From NCBI GenBank assembly GCA_947494545.1, contig CANLVH010000005.1, positions 1 through 64,000 of the forward strand: a stretch of DNA of 64,000 nt. The letters are read 5' to 3'. This DNA comes from an uncultured Mesonia sp. Its GTDB lineage: Bacteria; Bacteroidota; Bacteroidia; Flavobacteriales; Flavobacteriaceae. Within the stretch, counting starts at the first letter, position 1; each line of letters opens with the position of its first letter. The notes under the pieces were generated by a model. It was given only the letters and a program-made list of their open reading frames with translations. It ran no database searches and was not told the origin of the DNA. Both the position numbers and the translations under genes were made by a program. This document shows, one piece after another, positions 26,872-35,888 of the stretch.

Positions 26872-28404
26872 TTATTTTGAATAATCTTCCAGAAAAGCTT
26901 TAAAATCGGCATATTTTTCTTCGTTCATTACCTTTTCCATTTTTACTTGTCCGCCTTTCTTTTTATTGGCTCCACTCCATTCATAAAAAGCATCTAACGG
27001 AATCATCTTTACTTTTACCCCTTTTAATGCTTTCCCACGAGCAACCTTATAATTTTTGTTGGCGTTTTTTAAACTTTCGTCTAAAGCATCTGCCAATTCG
27101 GTTTCGCTTACTTTTAAATCTTGGTCAGTTCCTATATGCCAAACGTGGTAAAACTCGTTTTCTATCTTTACTGCAGAAACCGTAAATTCCGGCAATTGCA
27201 CATCAAACTTTTCTTCTATTTCTTGTATGGCGGTATTCATTTTATTTACCGAAAGTTGCGACCCAACCACATTCAAGAAAAACTTGGTACGGCCCGTAAT
27301 TCTTATTTCTGCTTTTTCTTTGTTGGTAAAAGCAACGGTATCGCCAATTAAGTAACGCCAAGCGCCCGAAACCGTACTAATTAATAAAACATAATCTTGT
27401 TCTTCTTCAACATCTTCTAAGCCAATAACCGGCGCGTCTTCGCTAACCGAACCATCTTCCTGAATGTATTCTGGTTTAAAGGGAACAAATTCAAAATAAA
27501 TACCATTATCTGTAATAAGTTGCATTGCCGTGGTATCGGGTCTGGTTTGGCAAGCCAAAAATCCTTCGGAAGCTAAATAGGTATCTATAATTGTTATAGG
27601 ATGTTCTAGCAAAGCGTTAAAGCTTTTTTCGTAAGGTTCAAACGCAACTCCCCCGGAAGTATACACTTGTAAATTAGGCCAAATCTCATGAATATTATCT
27701 ACTTTATGGTAAGCAATTACTTCTTTTAGCATTAGCTCCATCCAGGACGGAATACCGCTTAAGGCGCCAATATCCCAGTTTTTGGCATTTTTGGCAATGT
27801 GTTTTACGCGCTCGTCCCAATCGTCTATTTTGGCAATTTCTTCGCCGGGTTTATAATAACCCCGAAACCAAAACGGAATATTACTAGCGCTAATTCCGCT
27901 AATTTCGCCTTCCAGATGCGTATCTTTTTTCTCTAAATTGGTAGAGCTGCCAAGCATCATTATCTCCTTTTCAAAAAAGTCTGATGGCAAATCAAAATTA
28001 GCCAGAGCGGTTACTTGTTTAATACCGGCTTGTTTAATGGCATCTAACATTGCATCACTAACCGGAATTTTTTTGCTGGTTTTTCCCGTAGTACCAGAAC
28101 TAATCGCGTAGTAAGAAGGTTTGCCGGGCCAACTTATATCTTCTATACCTTCGTGCAATTTGTACCACCATTGTTCATTCATTTTATGGTAATCAAAATA
28201 GGGTACGCTTTCGCGGAAAGATTCCTCGATATTTTCACTTTTCAGAATTTTCTCAAAACCATAGTATTTTCCAAAGGCCGTATCTTTTGCCTTTTCTAAC
28301 AAGTTTTTAAGCACCTTTTGCTGTTCTTCTACCGGATTGTTTTCTCCGCTAAAACTGCCGGTTACATCTATAACTTTTTTTATAAGTCCGCCTATAATTG
28401 CCAT
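26872..28404 (-). CDS. GH3-family (auxin-responsive GH3-like) acyl-adenylating protein
   Basis: A 510-residue protein of the GH3 family in the ANL adenylating superfamily. It has the phosphate-binding motif SSGTTGKTSK (about residues 105-114), a central YTSGGVAFEPYEKSF segment, and the C-terminal hinge region RYLIGDTVAFTNK...RITGRTKFFLNVVGSQLS. Plant GH3 enzymes link amino acids to auxin or jasmonate. Bacterial homologues are common in Bacteroidota but their substrates are unclear. It is monocistronic, with a TATATTTG box upstream. Confidence 0.88.
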   Translation of the reverse strand: MAIIGGLIKKVIDVTGSFSGENNPVEEQQKVLKNLLEKAKDTAFGKYYGFEKILKSENIEESFRESVPYFDYHKMNEQWWYKLHEGIEDISWPGKPSYYAISSGTTGKTSKKIPVSDAMLDAIKQAGIKQVTALANFDLPSDFFEKEIMMLGSSTNLEKKDTHLEGEISGISASNIPFWFRGYYKPGEEIAKIDDWDERVKHIAKNAKNWDIGALSGIPSWMELMLKEVIAYHKVDNIHEIWPNLQVYTSGGVAFEPYEKSFNALLEHPITIIDTYLASEGFLACQTRPDTTAMQLITDNGIYFEFVPFKPEYIQEDGSVSEDAPVIGLEDVEEEQDYVLLISTVSGAWRYLIGDTVAFTNKEKAEIRITGRTKFFLNVVGSQLSVNKMNTAIQEIEEKFDVQLPEFTVSAVKIENEFYHVWHIGTDQDLKVSETELADALDESLKNANKNYKVARGKALKGVKVKMIPLDAFYEWSGANKKKGGQVKMEKVMNEEKYADFKAFLEDYSK

Positions 28405-28427
28405 TAGAAAGTTTTAAAAAATTCACT

Positions 28428-28435
28428 CAAATATA
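28428..28435 (-). promoter_or_regulatory. Putative -7 box of the GH3 gene
   Basis: On the minus strand TATATTTG matches TAnnTTTG, 23 bases before the ATG. Confidence 0.5.
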
Positions 28436-28615
28436 CTATATAAGTCTATTTGAGAAGTCTTGTACTTAATAAATGTTTGTTAATTTAAACTTGCTTAACA
28501 ATAGACTATTTCGCATTTTAATAACTTTACGGAAAGCAAAGTAACAGTTTGTTTTAGAAGACTTTACATTGATTAAACTTAGTTTAAAATAAGATTAATA
28601 CTTAAATAAATTATC

Positions 28616-28828
28616 ATGAAAAAAGACTTTAAAAAAGGAGACAAAGTAAGTTGGAATTCTGAAGCCGGAAAAGTTTCCGGCACCATCATTAAAAAACATA
28701 CAAAAAATTTTGAATACAAGGGTTATACGCATCACGCCACAGAAGACGACCCGCAATACGAAATTAAAAGTAGCAAAACAGAGCACATTGCCGCGCATAA
28801 AGGTTCTGCTTTAACCAAAATTGATTAA
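28616..28828 (+). CDS. DUF2945 / TUDOR-like small protein
   Basis: A 70-residue basic protein matching the DUF2945 (hypervirulence-associated TUDOR) family: FKKGDKVSWNSEAGKVSGTI at the start, then DPQYEIKSSKTEHIAAHKGSAL. It should fold as a small SH3/Tudor-like barrel. The function is unknown. The 10-mer CTTTACGGAA lies upstream at 28525 and its reverse complement downstream at 28863, so the gene is bracketed by an inverted pair. Confidence 0.8.
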   Translation: MKKDFKKGDKVSWNSEAGKVSGTIIKKHTKNFEYKGYTHHATEDDPQYEIKSSKTEHIAAHKGSALTKID

Positions 28829-29030
28829 CTACTCAAATTAATAAGGTTTTAAACCGAGTTTTTTCCGTAAAGGTAAATTAAATAATTGACTCCTATTCTT
28901 CAAAAAACAACCTATAAAGAACTACTAATCAGAAAAATGAAGTGCATAAACTAAATTTTTAGGGCTTATTTAATGAACTTTTCAAAAATTTTGGAAAGTA
29001 AAAAAAAGCAGCATTTAGTTCTTAATTTTC

Positions 29031-29038
29031 TATCTTTG
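29031..29038 (+). promoter_or_regulatory. Putative -7 box of the GNAT gene
   Basis: TATCTTTG matches TAnnTTTG and ends 19 bases before the TTG start codon at 29058. Confidence 0.5.
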
Positions 29039-29057
29039 TTTTTTAAATTAATATAGC

Positions 29058-29657
29058 TTGAACAAAGAGGTAATTATAGACAGGGTAGCCGAGATTTTAA
29101 AAGAAACGCCTACCTCTATGGAAATCGTTAAAAAAGGAAAAAACCGAGATGCAAGGTTTCACTATCTTGCAAAATATATGGTTGATAAAGCTATTGAAAA
29201 AGATGCCCTTATCCTCTCTGAAAATCAAATGGGCATAAGCATCGTTATTAGAAATAGTCGCGATAAAGCTAATTTTTTTAAAGACACTTGGGAAGATTTA
29301 AAACTAGTGTGGAACGTTACCGGATTTAAAAATATTCCGAAGATTTTAAAAAATCAGCAATACGTAAAAAACCAGCGGCCCAAAGACCAAGACTATCTTT
29401 ACTGTTGGTTTTGGGGAATTTCTAAAGACAACCGTGGCGCCGGCACGCAGGTTGCAAAAGAGATGAAAGACGAGTTTTTACGTTTGGCGCATAAATACGA
29501 TATTCCGCTATTTGCAGAAACCCAAATGCGCAGAAATACAATTGTTTATCAAAAATTTGGTTTTGATCTTTTTCATACCTGGAACCGCGATGATGGAAAA
29601 ACCATGTATTTTTTAAAATACGACCCAAAAAAACATCCGGAAAAAAACGTAAATTAA
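29058..29657 (+). CDS. GNAT-family N-acetyltransferase
   Basis: A 199-residue protein with a GNAT-like acetyl-CoA binding region: YCWFWGISKDNRGAGTQVAKEMKDEFLRLAH (about residues 115-145), followed by FAETQMRRNTIVYQKFGFDLFHTW. It probably acetylates a small molecule or a protein N-terminus; the substrate is unknown. The start is TTG just after a good -7 box. The stop overlaps the convergent beta-barrel gene by 4 bases. Confidence 0.75.
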   Translation: MNKEVIIDRVAEILKETPTSMEIVKKGKNRDARFHYLAKYMVDKAIEKDALILSENQMGISIVIRNSRDKANFFKDTWEDLKLVWNVTGFKNIPKILKNQQYVKNQRPKDQDYLYCWFWGISKDNRGAGTQVAKEMKDEFLRLAHKYDIPLFAETQMRRNTIVYQKFGFDLFHTWNRDDGKTMYFLKYDPKKHPEKNVN

Positions 29658-30166
29658 GCTCCCGAAGCCTGAATGCGATAGACCAAACCAAAAGTAAAGC
29701 TGTCGTAACGCCTACCAAAACTCTTTAAATTAAATTCTGCAAACAACCGGAAAGCTTTGCCTATTGGTAAATAGCCCAAAAATTTTAGTTCTGCTCCGTG
29801 GTTAAAATTACCGGTTTCAAAAAACAGATTAGACGTATCGGGATGGTTTTTGCGCATTTCAAAATTATTAAGTGTATAGCCCAAACCGCCTAAAATTGTT
29901 ATTGGTTCAATTGTTAGAAGCTTATAATTTACACTAGCTCCAAACTCTGAAAAGGTTTCAGTATTTTGCGTAGTAACATCTCTTCTGAAAAATAAATTAT
30001 AGGCTGCCAAATAGCTCCAAGCCCTATCTTGGTGGTATTGCGCACGCATATTTACCGCCCATTCGTCTTGCAAACCTACGCTAACGGTAGCCCCGCCACC
30101 AAAATCAAAGGCTTGGGCAGATAGTAATTGAGTGCACAATAAAAATGTCCAGAAAATTGGTTTCAT
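29654..30166 (-). CDS. Small outer-membrane beta-barrel-like protein
   Basis: A 170-residue protein with a signal peptide (MKPIFWTFLLCTQLLSAQA) and alternating beta strands ending in an aromatic-rich strand (YDSFTFGLVYRI), consistent with an eight-strand outer-membrane barrel. I chose the ATG one base after the response-regulator stop; five more upstream residues are possible. It is the last gene in a run with the sigma-54-type regulator and the DUF6268 gene. No named family was recognised. Confidence 0.6.
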   Translation of the reverse strand: MKPIFWTFLLCTQLLSAQAFDFGGGATVSVGLQDEWAVNMRAQYHQDRAWSYLAAYNLFFRRDVTTQNTETFSEFGASVNYKLLTIEPITILGGLGYTLNNFEMRKNHPDTSNLFFETGNFNHGAELKFLGYLPIGKAFRLFAEFNLKSFGRRYDSFTFGLVYRIQASGA

Positions 30167-30167
30167 T

Positions 30168-31331
30168 TTACTTGCTTGCAAAAAGTTCTACGTCTTTTTT
30201 CTCTATTTTTTCGCCACCCAAAATGATTAAGCGTTCTATTACATTACGTAATTCTCTAATATTGCCCGTCCAATCGTATTCTTTTAGCAACGCCAAAGCC
30301 GTATCAGAAAATTGTTTTTGTGGCACGCCTTGTTCTTTGGCCATTTTGGCGGTAAAATGTTCTACCAAAAGCGGAATGTCTTCTTTGCGCTCGCTAAGTT
30401 TTGGTACTTTTATTAAAATCACGGCTAAACGATGGTAAAGATCTTCTCTAAAGTTTTTTTCTGCAATTTCTTTTTGCAAATCTTTGTTGGTAGCGGCAAT
30501 AACGCGTACGTCTACCTTAATATCTTTATCGCTACCCACACGCGAAATCTTTTTTTCTTGTAATGCGCGTAAAACTTTGGCTTGCGCCGAAAGACTCATA
30601 TCACCCACCTCGTCTAAAAATATAGTACCGCCGTTGGCAGCTTCAAATTTACCGGCGCGGTCTTTATTAGCCGAGGTAAAAGCACCTTTTACGTGCCCAA
30701 AAAGTTCGCTCTCTATTAGCTCAGACGGTATCGCGGCGCAATTTACCTCTACCATTGGGCCAATAGAGCGCTCGCTTTTTTGGTGCAGCCAATGGGCTAC
30801 CAATTCTTTTCCGGTTCCGTTTTCTCCGGTTATAAGCACGCGGGCTTCGGTAGGGGCAACTTTTTCTATGATTTCTTTTATGTTGATAATAGCTTCCGAC
30901 TCGCCAATCATCTGGTAATTTTTACTCACTTTCTTTTTTAAGCGCTTGTTTTCATTAACCAGTTGATTTCTATCTAAAGCAATACGTACCGTATTAAGTA
31001 AACGGTTTAAATCCGGGGGTTTAGAAATATAATCAAACGCGCCCTTTTTCATCGTGTCTACCGCAGTTTCTAAATCGCCATGACCGGAAATCATAACTAC
31101 CGGGGTTTCTGCTTTAATTTTTTTTATGGCTTCTAAGACTTCAACACCATCCATTTTTGGCATTTTAATATCGCACAGCACTAAATCGTAATCTTTCTCT
31201 TTTATTTTCTCTACGCCTTCTAAGCCGTCTTCTGCTTCTTCTACCGCGTAGTTTTTATTTTCTTCGGTTAAAATCTTAACCAATACACGCCTTATCGCTG
31301 CTTCATCTTCTATTACTAAAATTGTAGCCAT
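30168..31331 (-). CDS. Sigma-54-type response regulator without DNA-binding domain
   Basis: A 387-residue protein with a receiver domain (phospho-acceptor Asp54 in CDIKMPKMDG, residues about 1-120) and a sigma-54 interaction AAA+ domain. It has Walker A GENGTGKE near 168, GAFTSA near 214 in place of the usual GAFTGA, Walker B GGTIFLDEVGDMS and sensor-like GNIRELRNVIERL. It ends about 60 residues short of typical NtrC proteins: no Fis-type helix-turn-helix follows. It may act from solution on the RpoN holoenzyme or with a DNA-binding partner. No histidine kinase is adjacent. Confidence 0.92.
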   Translation of the reverse strand: MATILVIEDEAAIRRVLVKILTEENKNYAVEEAEDGLEGVEKIKEKDYDLVLCDIKMPKMDGVEVLEAIKKIKAETPVVMISGHGDLETAVDTMKKGAFDYISKPPDLNRLLNTVRIALDRNQLVNENKRLKKKVSKNYQMIGESEAIINIKEIIEKVAPTEARVLITGENGTGKELVAHWLHQKSERSIGPMVEVNCAAIPSELIESELFGHVKGAFTSANKDRAGKFEAANGGTIFLDEVGDMSLSAQAKVLRALQEKKISRVGSDKDIKVDVRVIAATNKDLQKEIAEKNFREDLYHRLAVILIKVPKLSERKEDIPLLVEHFTAKMAKEQGVPQKQFSDTALALLKEYDWTGNIRELRNVIERLIILGGEKIEKKDVELFASK

Positions 31332-31333
31332 AG

Positions 31334-32227
31334 TTATAATTTAAATTTTATACCGGACCTAAGGTACAACGTATTATCGTCTTCTATAACATATACCTCG
31401 TCACGATTATTGTTTCTTATTCTATATTCGTTATAAACCGTATGCCCTACGTAAAGATAATATTGCAAATGTTTTGTAAAATAAAACTCATATCCCAAAC
31501 CTAATGCCACATTGGTCATAGAAATATTTTCGCCCACACGGCTTACATTATCTATTATAACATTATCTTGAATATTTGCAAAAAAATTATCTAAAGTAGC
31601 AAAGCTTTGTAAGTGGTGTCTTTTACTAAAGGTATAACGTAAAAGCGTTTTTGGCACCCCAATAGTATACGACCAGGTCTCGTTTGGTTTTCTAAAAAAA
31701 TTAATAAGCGGCAAAGGATAATTTCTTCCGGGTGTTGTAGTATAAATTAAACCAACAATCCACCGATATGGTTTTCCTATTACTACGCCGTTCTCATCGC
31801 GTTCTTTTACATCGTTTATGGCGTAAATTGCACCAATGTATAGTAAATCGTCGTTTCGCATAGAATGCTCAAAGTTAGAAGCAATTCTAATTCCGCCACG
31901 TATCGCAAAACGCCAATTGGTGTTTTTTATTTTCTTTACATAACCCAAGGTAGCTTCTATGCGCTGGGTAGATTCTAAACGCTCGTGATCAAAAGGTGCA
32001 GATTCTCGAAAATCTAAATCGAGTTTTCTATACTCAATTCCAATTACAAAATAATCTTCTTTTATAGGAATAGGAACTTGCACATGCGTCCTAAATCTGT
32101 TAAGCGACTGGTCTCCTTTAGAAAACGGGATACGCATATATTCTATTCGGGCTAAATCTGTTGCTTGCGAAAAACTTAGTTGGGTTAAAAAAAATGCAAG
32201 CAGTAGCCAAGAAAGTTTAGGATGCAT
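31334..32227 (-). CDS. DUF6268-like outer-membrane beta-barrel protein
   Basis: A 297-residue protein with a signal peptide (about 1-22, ending LSFSQA) and a beta-strand-rich body with aromatic girdles (YYLYVGHTVYNEYRIRN) and a final strand NTLYLRSGIKFKL typical of outer-membrane barrels. It matches my recollection of the DUF6268 family. It lies 2 bases upstream of the sigma-54-type regulator, so they are co-transcribed. The function is unknown. Confidence 0.7.
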   Translation of the reverse strand: MHPKLSWLLLAFFLTQLSFSQATDLARIEYMRIPFSKGDQSLNRFRTHVQVPIPIKEDYFVIGIEYRKLDLDFRESAPFDHERLESTQRIEATLGYVKKIKNTNWRFAIRGGIRIASNFEHSMRNDDLLYIGAIYAINDVKERDENGVVIGKPYRWIVGLIYTTTPGRNYPLPLINFFRKPNETWSYTIGVPKTLLRYTFSKRHHLQSFATLDNFFANIQDNVIIDNVSRVGENISMTNVALGLGYEFYFTKHLQYYLYVGHTVYNEYRIRNNNRDEVYVIEDDNTLYLRSGIKFKL

Positions 32228-32333
32228 ATAGTTAGTTTTTACCTGTTTTTATCGAAGGTAAAAATATAATTGAATTTTTACTGATTTATTAACGCAAGCT
32301 TTAATATTTTTTTACTGAAAACAAAAAAACATG

Positions 32334-33629
32334 TTAATGCCGCAACCATTTAAACAATTCTTTATAGCTTGGTTTCTTTCCGTACATTAAAATCCCGGTT
32401 CGGTAAATTTTAGCCGCTAAGAAAATAGTAAAAATAACGGTAGCAATTAAAATCGCTAAAGATAGCGCTACCTCCCACCAAGCAACTCCAAACGGAATGC
32501 GCATAAGCATAACCACCGGCGAGGTTAACGGAATATAAGAAAAAATAACCGCCACTAAACCATTCGGATTTTCGATAACCGAGAAAAATCCTACATAAAT
32601 ACCTAACATTAAAGGTATTAAAATAGGAAACATAAATTGTTGTGTGTCTGTTTCAGAATCTACCGCTGCGCCAATTGCAGCATAAATAGAGCTGTATAAA
32701 AAATAACCCAAAATAAAATATACGAGAAAATTAAGGCTTATACTAAGCAAAGGCAAGTTTACAATATCTAGCAAAATGCTTTGCATTTGTGTAGTTTGGC
32801 TTTGCAAATCTGCACTGCTCATACCCTGCATGCTTTGTGGTGATATATCAAAAAAACCGCTTACGCTGTAAAGCAGAATGCCGCCAAAAATAATCCAAAT
32901 AAGAAATTGCGTTATTCCGGCAAAACTGGTACCCAAGATTTTACCCAGCATTAATTGCATCGGTTTAACCGAAGAGATAATAATTTCTACAATTCTGTTG
33001 GTTTTTTCTTCTATAACGCTACGCATTACCATATTGCCGTAAATTATGATAAACATCATAAGTAAATAACCCGCTGCGCCACCAAAAAACATTTTAATAT
33101 ACGAGGCCATTTTGGAGGTTTTTTGGCCGGAAAAGGTTTCTATTTGTAAAGAAACTTCTGTTTTGGCGCTATCGTATTTTTGCAAGTCTACACCACTTGC
33201 TTGTAATTTTTTTTGGGTTAATTGCTTACTTAATTTTTTGTTTATTTCAGAAAGTAACGAAGCACTTGGAGCTTCTTCCGAAAAGAACTGAATATTTTTT
33301 GCGAGGTATTGCGGATTCTCGTTTTGCGGAATAAATAATAATCCGTTAAATTCTTTTTTTGCCACAGAATCTATCGCAACACCCAACTCTAAATGCGAAT
33401 AATCTAGGTAAGTAACCGAAGCATCTGATTGAAAAGCCGTTTCAAAAATTTCTGCTTTATCGTGAATGGCTACCACTTTCTCTTCGGTGTTGTTTAAACT
33501 CGTGAGATATGCGATGAGTAAGACCATTGCTACCATAAACAACGGACTTAAAAACGTCATAATTACAAAAGTCTTATTGCGCACCCTTGCCAAATATTCC
33601 CGAATTACTATTAGTTTTAAATTACGCAT
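32334..33629 (-). CDS. ABC transporter permease (NatB-like)
   Basis: A 431-residue ABC-2 type permease. One N-terminal membrane segment (about 20-42) is followed by a large extracytoplasmic domain (about 45-175) and a C-terminal bundle of five or six membrane segments. The conserved YGNMVMRSVIEEKTNRIVEIIISSVKPMQLMLGK region is typical of NatB-type permeases. It overlaps the ATPase gene by 8 bases, forming a two-component exporter. Substrates of relatives include sodium or peptides; here it is unknown. Confidence 0.9.
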   Translation of the reverse strand: MRNLKLIVIREYLARVRNKTFVIMTFLSPLFMVAMVLLIAYLTSLNNTEEKVVAIHDKAEIFETAFQSDASVTYLDYSHLELGVAIDSVAKKEFNGLLFIPQNENPQYLAKNIQFFSEEAPSASLLSEINKKLSKQLTQKKLQASGVDLQKYDSAKTEVSLQIETFSGQKTSKMASYIKMFFGGAAGYLLMMFIIIYGNMVMRSVIEEKTNRIVEIIISSVKPMQLMLGKILGTSFAGITQFLIWIIFGGILLYSVSGFFDISPQSMQGMSSADLQSQTTQMQSILLDIVNLPLLSISLNFLVYFILGYFLYSSIYAAIGAAVDSETDTQQFMFPILIPLMLGIYVGFFSVIENPNGLVAVIFSYIPLTSPVVMLMRIPFGVAWWEVALSLAILIATVIFTIFLAAKIYRTGILMYGKKPSYKELFKWLRH

Positions 33630-34551
33630 ATTGAGTGACTTTATCTATAAAAATATCGTTTACCGAAGGAATGACCTCTACAAAATGATTTAGCTCGCCG
33701 TGGTTTAATAGAAAAGCAAGCAACTCGTTAGCGCTTTGCCGGGCTTGCAATCTTACGTTAAACCTATAATCGTGATTAATGCTGAGAAAATTGGCGGGCA
33801 AGACCTCAAAATGCTGCTGTAAAAGCTGCTCTAATTCTTTTTGATTTTTTGGGGCAATTGCAACTTGAAAGGTATTGGTTTTAAACTCTTTTTTAATTTC
33901 GTTTACCTTGCCATCTATCAATTTGTTAGATTTATGAATCAATGCCATATAATCACACAACTCTTCTACACTTTCCATACGATGGGTAGAAAATAAAATG
34001 GTAGCGCCATTATCGCGCAATTTTAAAATTTCTTCTTTGATTAAATTGGCGCTCACAGGATCAAAACCGCTAAAAGGTTCGTCAAAAATCAACAATTTAG
34101 GCGCGTGTAAAACCGTAACAATAAATTGTATTTTTTGCGCCATCCCTTTAGAAAGCTCTTGTATTTTTTTATTCCACCAATCACCAATCTCCAGCCGCTC
34201 AAACCAATAGTTAATTTTGCTTTTGGCCTCCTGTTTGCTCAATCCCTTTAGTTGGGCAAGATAAAGTATTTGCTCTCCTACTTTCATAGATTTATACAAG
34301 CCGCGCTCTTCTGGCAAATAACCAATTTGCCCAATATGTTTTGGTGCAAGCGCTTCTCCGTTAAGGAAAACTTTACCGCTATCCGGCATTGTAATTTGGT
34401 TTACAATACGTATAAAAGTTGTTTTTCCGGCGCCGTTTGGCCCCAAAATACCAAAAATACTTTGTTTGGGTATGGCCAAAGAAAACCGGTTTAAAGCAGT
34501 ATAAGTTCCGTAATGTTTTGAAACGTTTTCTGCTACCAAAAGATTTTGCAT
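33622..34551 (-). CDS. ABC transporter ATP-binding protein (NatA-like)
   Basis: A 309-residue protein with an N-terminal ABC domain: Walker A LGPNGAGKTT (about 36-45), signature LSKGMAQKIQ and Walker B LLIFDEPFSGFDPV with H-loop STHRM. The signature is the LSKGM variant common in ABC-2 exporters. A C-terminal DUF4162-like region (about 215-305) follows. It partners the overlapping permease. A near-consensus CATATTTG box lies upstream on the minus strand. Confidence 0.92.
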   Translation of the reverse strand: MQNLLVAENVSKHYGTYTALNRFSLAIPKQSIFGILGPNGAGKTTFIRIVNQITMPDSGKVFLNGEALAPKHIGQIGYLPEERGLYKSMKVGEQILYLAQLKGLSKQEAKSKINYWFERLEIGDWWNKKIQELSKGMAQKIQFIVTVLHAPKLLIFDEPFSGFDPVSANLIKEEILKLRDNGATILFSTHRMESVEELCDYMALIHKSNKLIDGKVNEIKKEFKTNTFQVAIAPKNQKELEQLLQQHFEVLPANFLSINHDYRFNVRLQARQSANELLAFLLNHGELNHFVEVIPSVNDIFIDKVTQYA

Positions 34552-34611
34552 AAACTAGATGTTAAGAATGCAAATATGAGAAAAAAATAAAAAGCGGCTT
34601 AAAAAACAAAA

Positions 34612-34643
34612 CCCACCCTTAAAATTTAAGTTTTAAGGATGGG
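34612..34643 (-). terminator. Putative terminator hairpin
   Basis: CCCACCCTTAAAA and TTTTAAGGATGGG pair around a TTTAAG loop, with one mismatch. T-runs flank it on the minus strand. It lies about 90 bases beyond the dnaJ stop and just upstream of the ABC ATPase gene. Confidence 0.6.
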
Positions 34644-34672
34644 AAAAAAATTGCTATGAAAAAGAAAAATAC

Positions 34673-34690
34673 CATCACAAGCTTGTGATG
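34673..34690 (-). terminator. Perfect 18-bp palindrome after dnaJ
   Basis: CATCACAAGCTTGTGATG is a perfect palindrome flanked by further complementary AAAT/ATTT, 39 bases past the dnaJ stop. On the minus strand a T-rich run follows. It may be a terminator or a protein-binding site. Confidence 0.45.
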
Positions 34691-34729
34691 ATATTTCAAA
34701 TATATATAAAATTTTGTTAAATAAGTCAA

Positions 34730-35854
34730 TTACGAAAACATATCTTTAACTTTTTCGAAAAAGCTTTTGTCTTCCCGCTCGGGATTAGGTACAAAATTTT
34801 CGTCGTTTTGCATTCTATCAAAAAACTCTTTTTGTTCTTTGTTTAAGGTTTTTGGGGTCCAAACATTTACGTGAACCAACAAATCTCCTTTTCCGTAACC
34901 ATTTAAACTTGGTACACCTTTATTGCGCAAACGCAAAATTTTACCGCTTTGTACACCGGGTTCAATTTTTATACGCACTTTTCCGCTAACGGTTTGTATT
35001 TCTTTAGACGCTCCCAGAGCCGCTTCCGAAAAGCTAATGTATAAATCGTAATGCAAATTATCGCCTTCGCGTTGTAATTTTTCGTGCTCTTTTTCTTCAA
35101 TAGCCACCAATAAATCGCCTGCAATTCCGTTTCCGGGAGCTTCATTTCCTTTTCCGGAAACTTTCAATTGCATACCTTCTACCACCCCGGCAGGAATTTT
35201 TATAGAAACGGTTTCTTCTTGCATTTTTAAACCTTGCGCATCTGCATCAGAAGGTTTTTTGTCTATAATCTGTCCGGAGCCACTACATTGCGTACAAGGC
35301 GATGCGGTTTGCATTCTACCTAAAATTGTATTGGTAACGCGGGTTACTTGGCCGGTTCCTTTACAAGTAGGACAAGTTTTATAACTGGTGCCGGGAGCTT
35401 GCACTTTTCGCTTTACGCGGATTTTTTTCTCAACGCCATTAGCAATTTCTTCTAAATCTAGCTTAACGCGTACGCGCAAGTTGCTTCCTTTAGCACGACG
35501 TTGGCCGCCGCCAAAACCGCCGCCGAAACCGGAAAAACCGCCGCCGCCACCAAAAGCACCTCCAAAAATATCGCCAAATTGGCTAAAGATATCGTCCATA
35601 TTCATGCCGCCGCCGCCAAAACCGCCGGAACCATCAAAAGCAGCATGGCCCATTTGGTCATAACGCGCCCTTTTGTCAGGGTTGCTTAAAACTTCGTAAG
35701 CTTCTGCCGATTTTTTAAACATTTCTTCCGCTTCTTTATCGTCCGGATTTTTATCTGGGTGATATTTTATGGCTCTTTTACGGTAAGCTTTTTTAATTTC
35801 GGCAGTGCTGGCATCTTTACTAATGCCTAATATGTCATAATAATCTTCTTTCAT
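34730..35854 (-). CDS. dnaJ: Chaperone DnaJ with reduced zinc finger
   Basis: A 374-residue Hsp40 co-chaperone that stimulates DnaK ATPase. The J domain has HPD at 32-34. A Gly/Phe-rich region with (GGG)n stretches (about 75-118) is followed by the cysteine-rich region and substrate-binding C-terminal domains. Only two CxxCxGxG motifs are present (CPTCKGTG near 158 and CTQCSGSG near 185) instead of four, so one zinc centre rather than two is expected. It forms an operon with grpE, 34 bases downstream of it. Confidence 0.95.
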   Translation of the reverse strand: MKEDYYDILGISKDASTAEIKKAYRKRAIKYHPDKNPDDKEAEEMFKKSAEAYEVLSNPDKRARYDQMGHAAFDGSGGFGGGGMNMDDIFSQFGDIFGGAFGGGGGFSGFGGGFGGGQRRAKGSNLRVRVKLDLEEIANGVEKKIRVKRKVQAPGTSYKTCPTCKGTGQVTRVTNTILGRMQTASPCTQCSGSGQIIDKKPSDADAQGLKMQEETVSIKIPAGVVEGMQLKVSGKGNEAPGNGIAGDLLVAIEEKEHEKLQREGDNLHYDLYISFSEAALGASKEIQTVSGKVRIKIEPGVQSGKILRLRNKGVPSLNGYGKGDLLVHVNVWTPKTLNKEQKEFFDRMQNDENFVPNPEREDKSFFEKVKDMFS

Positions 35855-35888
35855 CTACTTGTGATTTTTTGAGGATTTAAGGAAAAAA

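Noticed and set aside
35388..35689. Pro-Lys-rich and Ala-Thr-Lys-rich open frames opposite dnaJ
   Set aside because: They are antisense to the Gly/Phe-rich region of dnaJ and arise from its GGC/GGT repeats.
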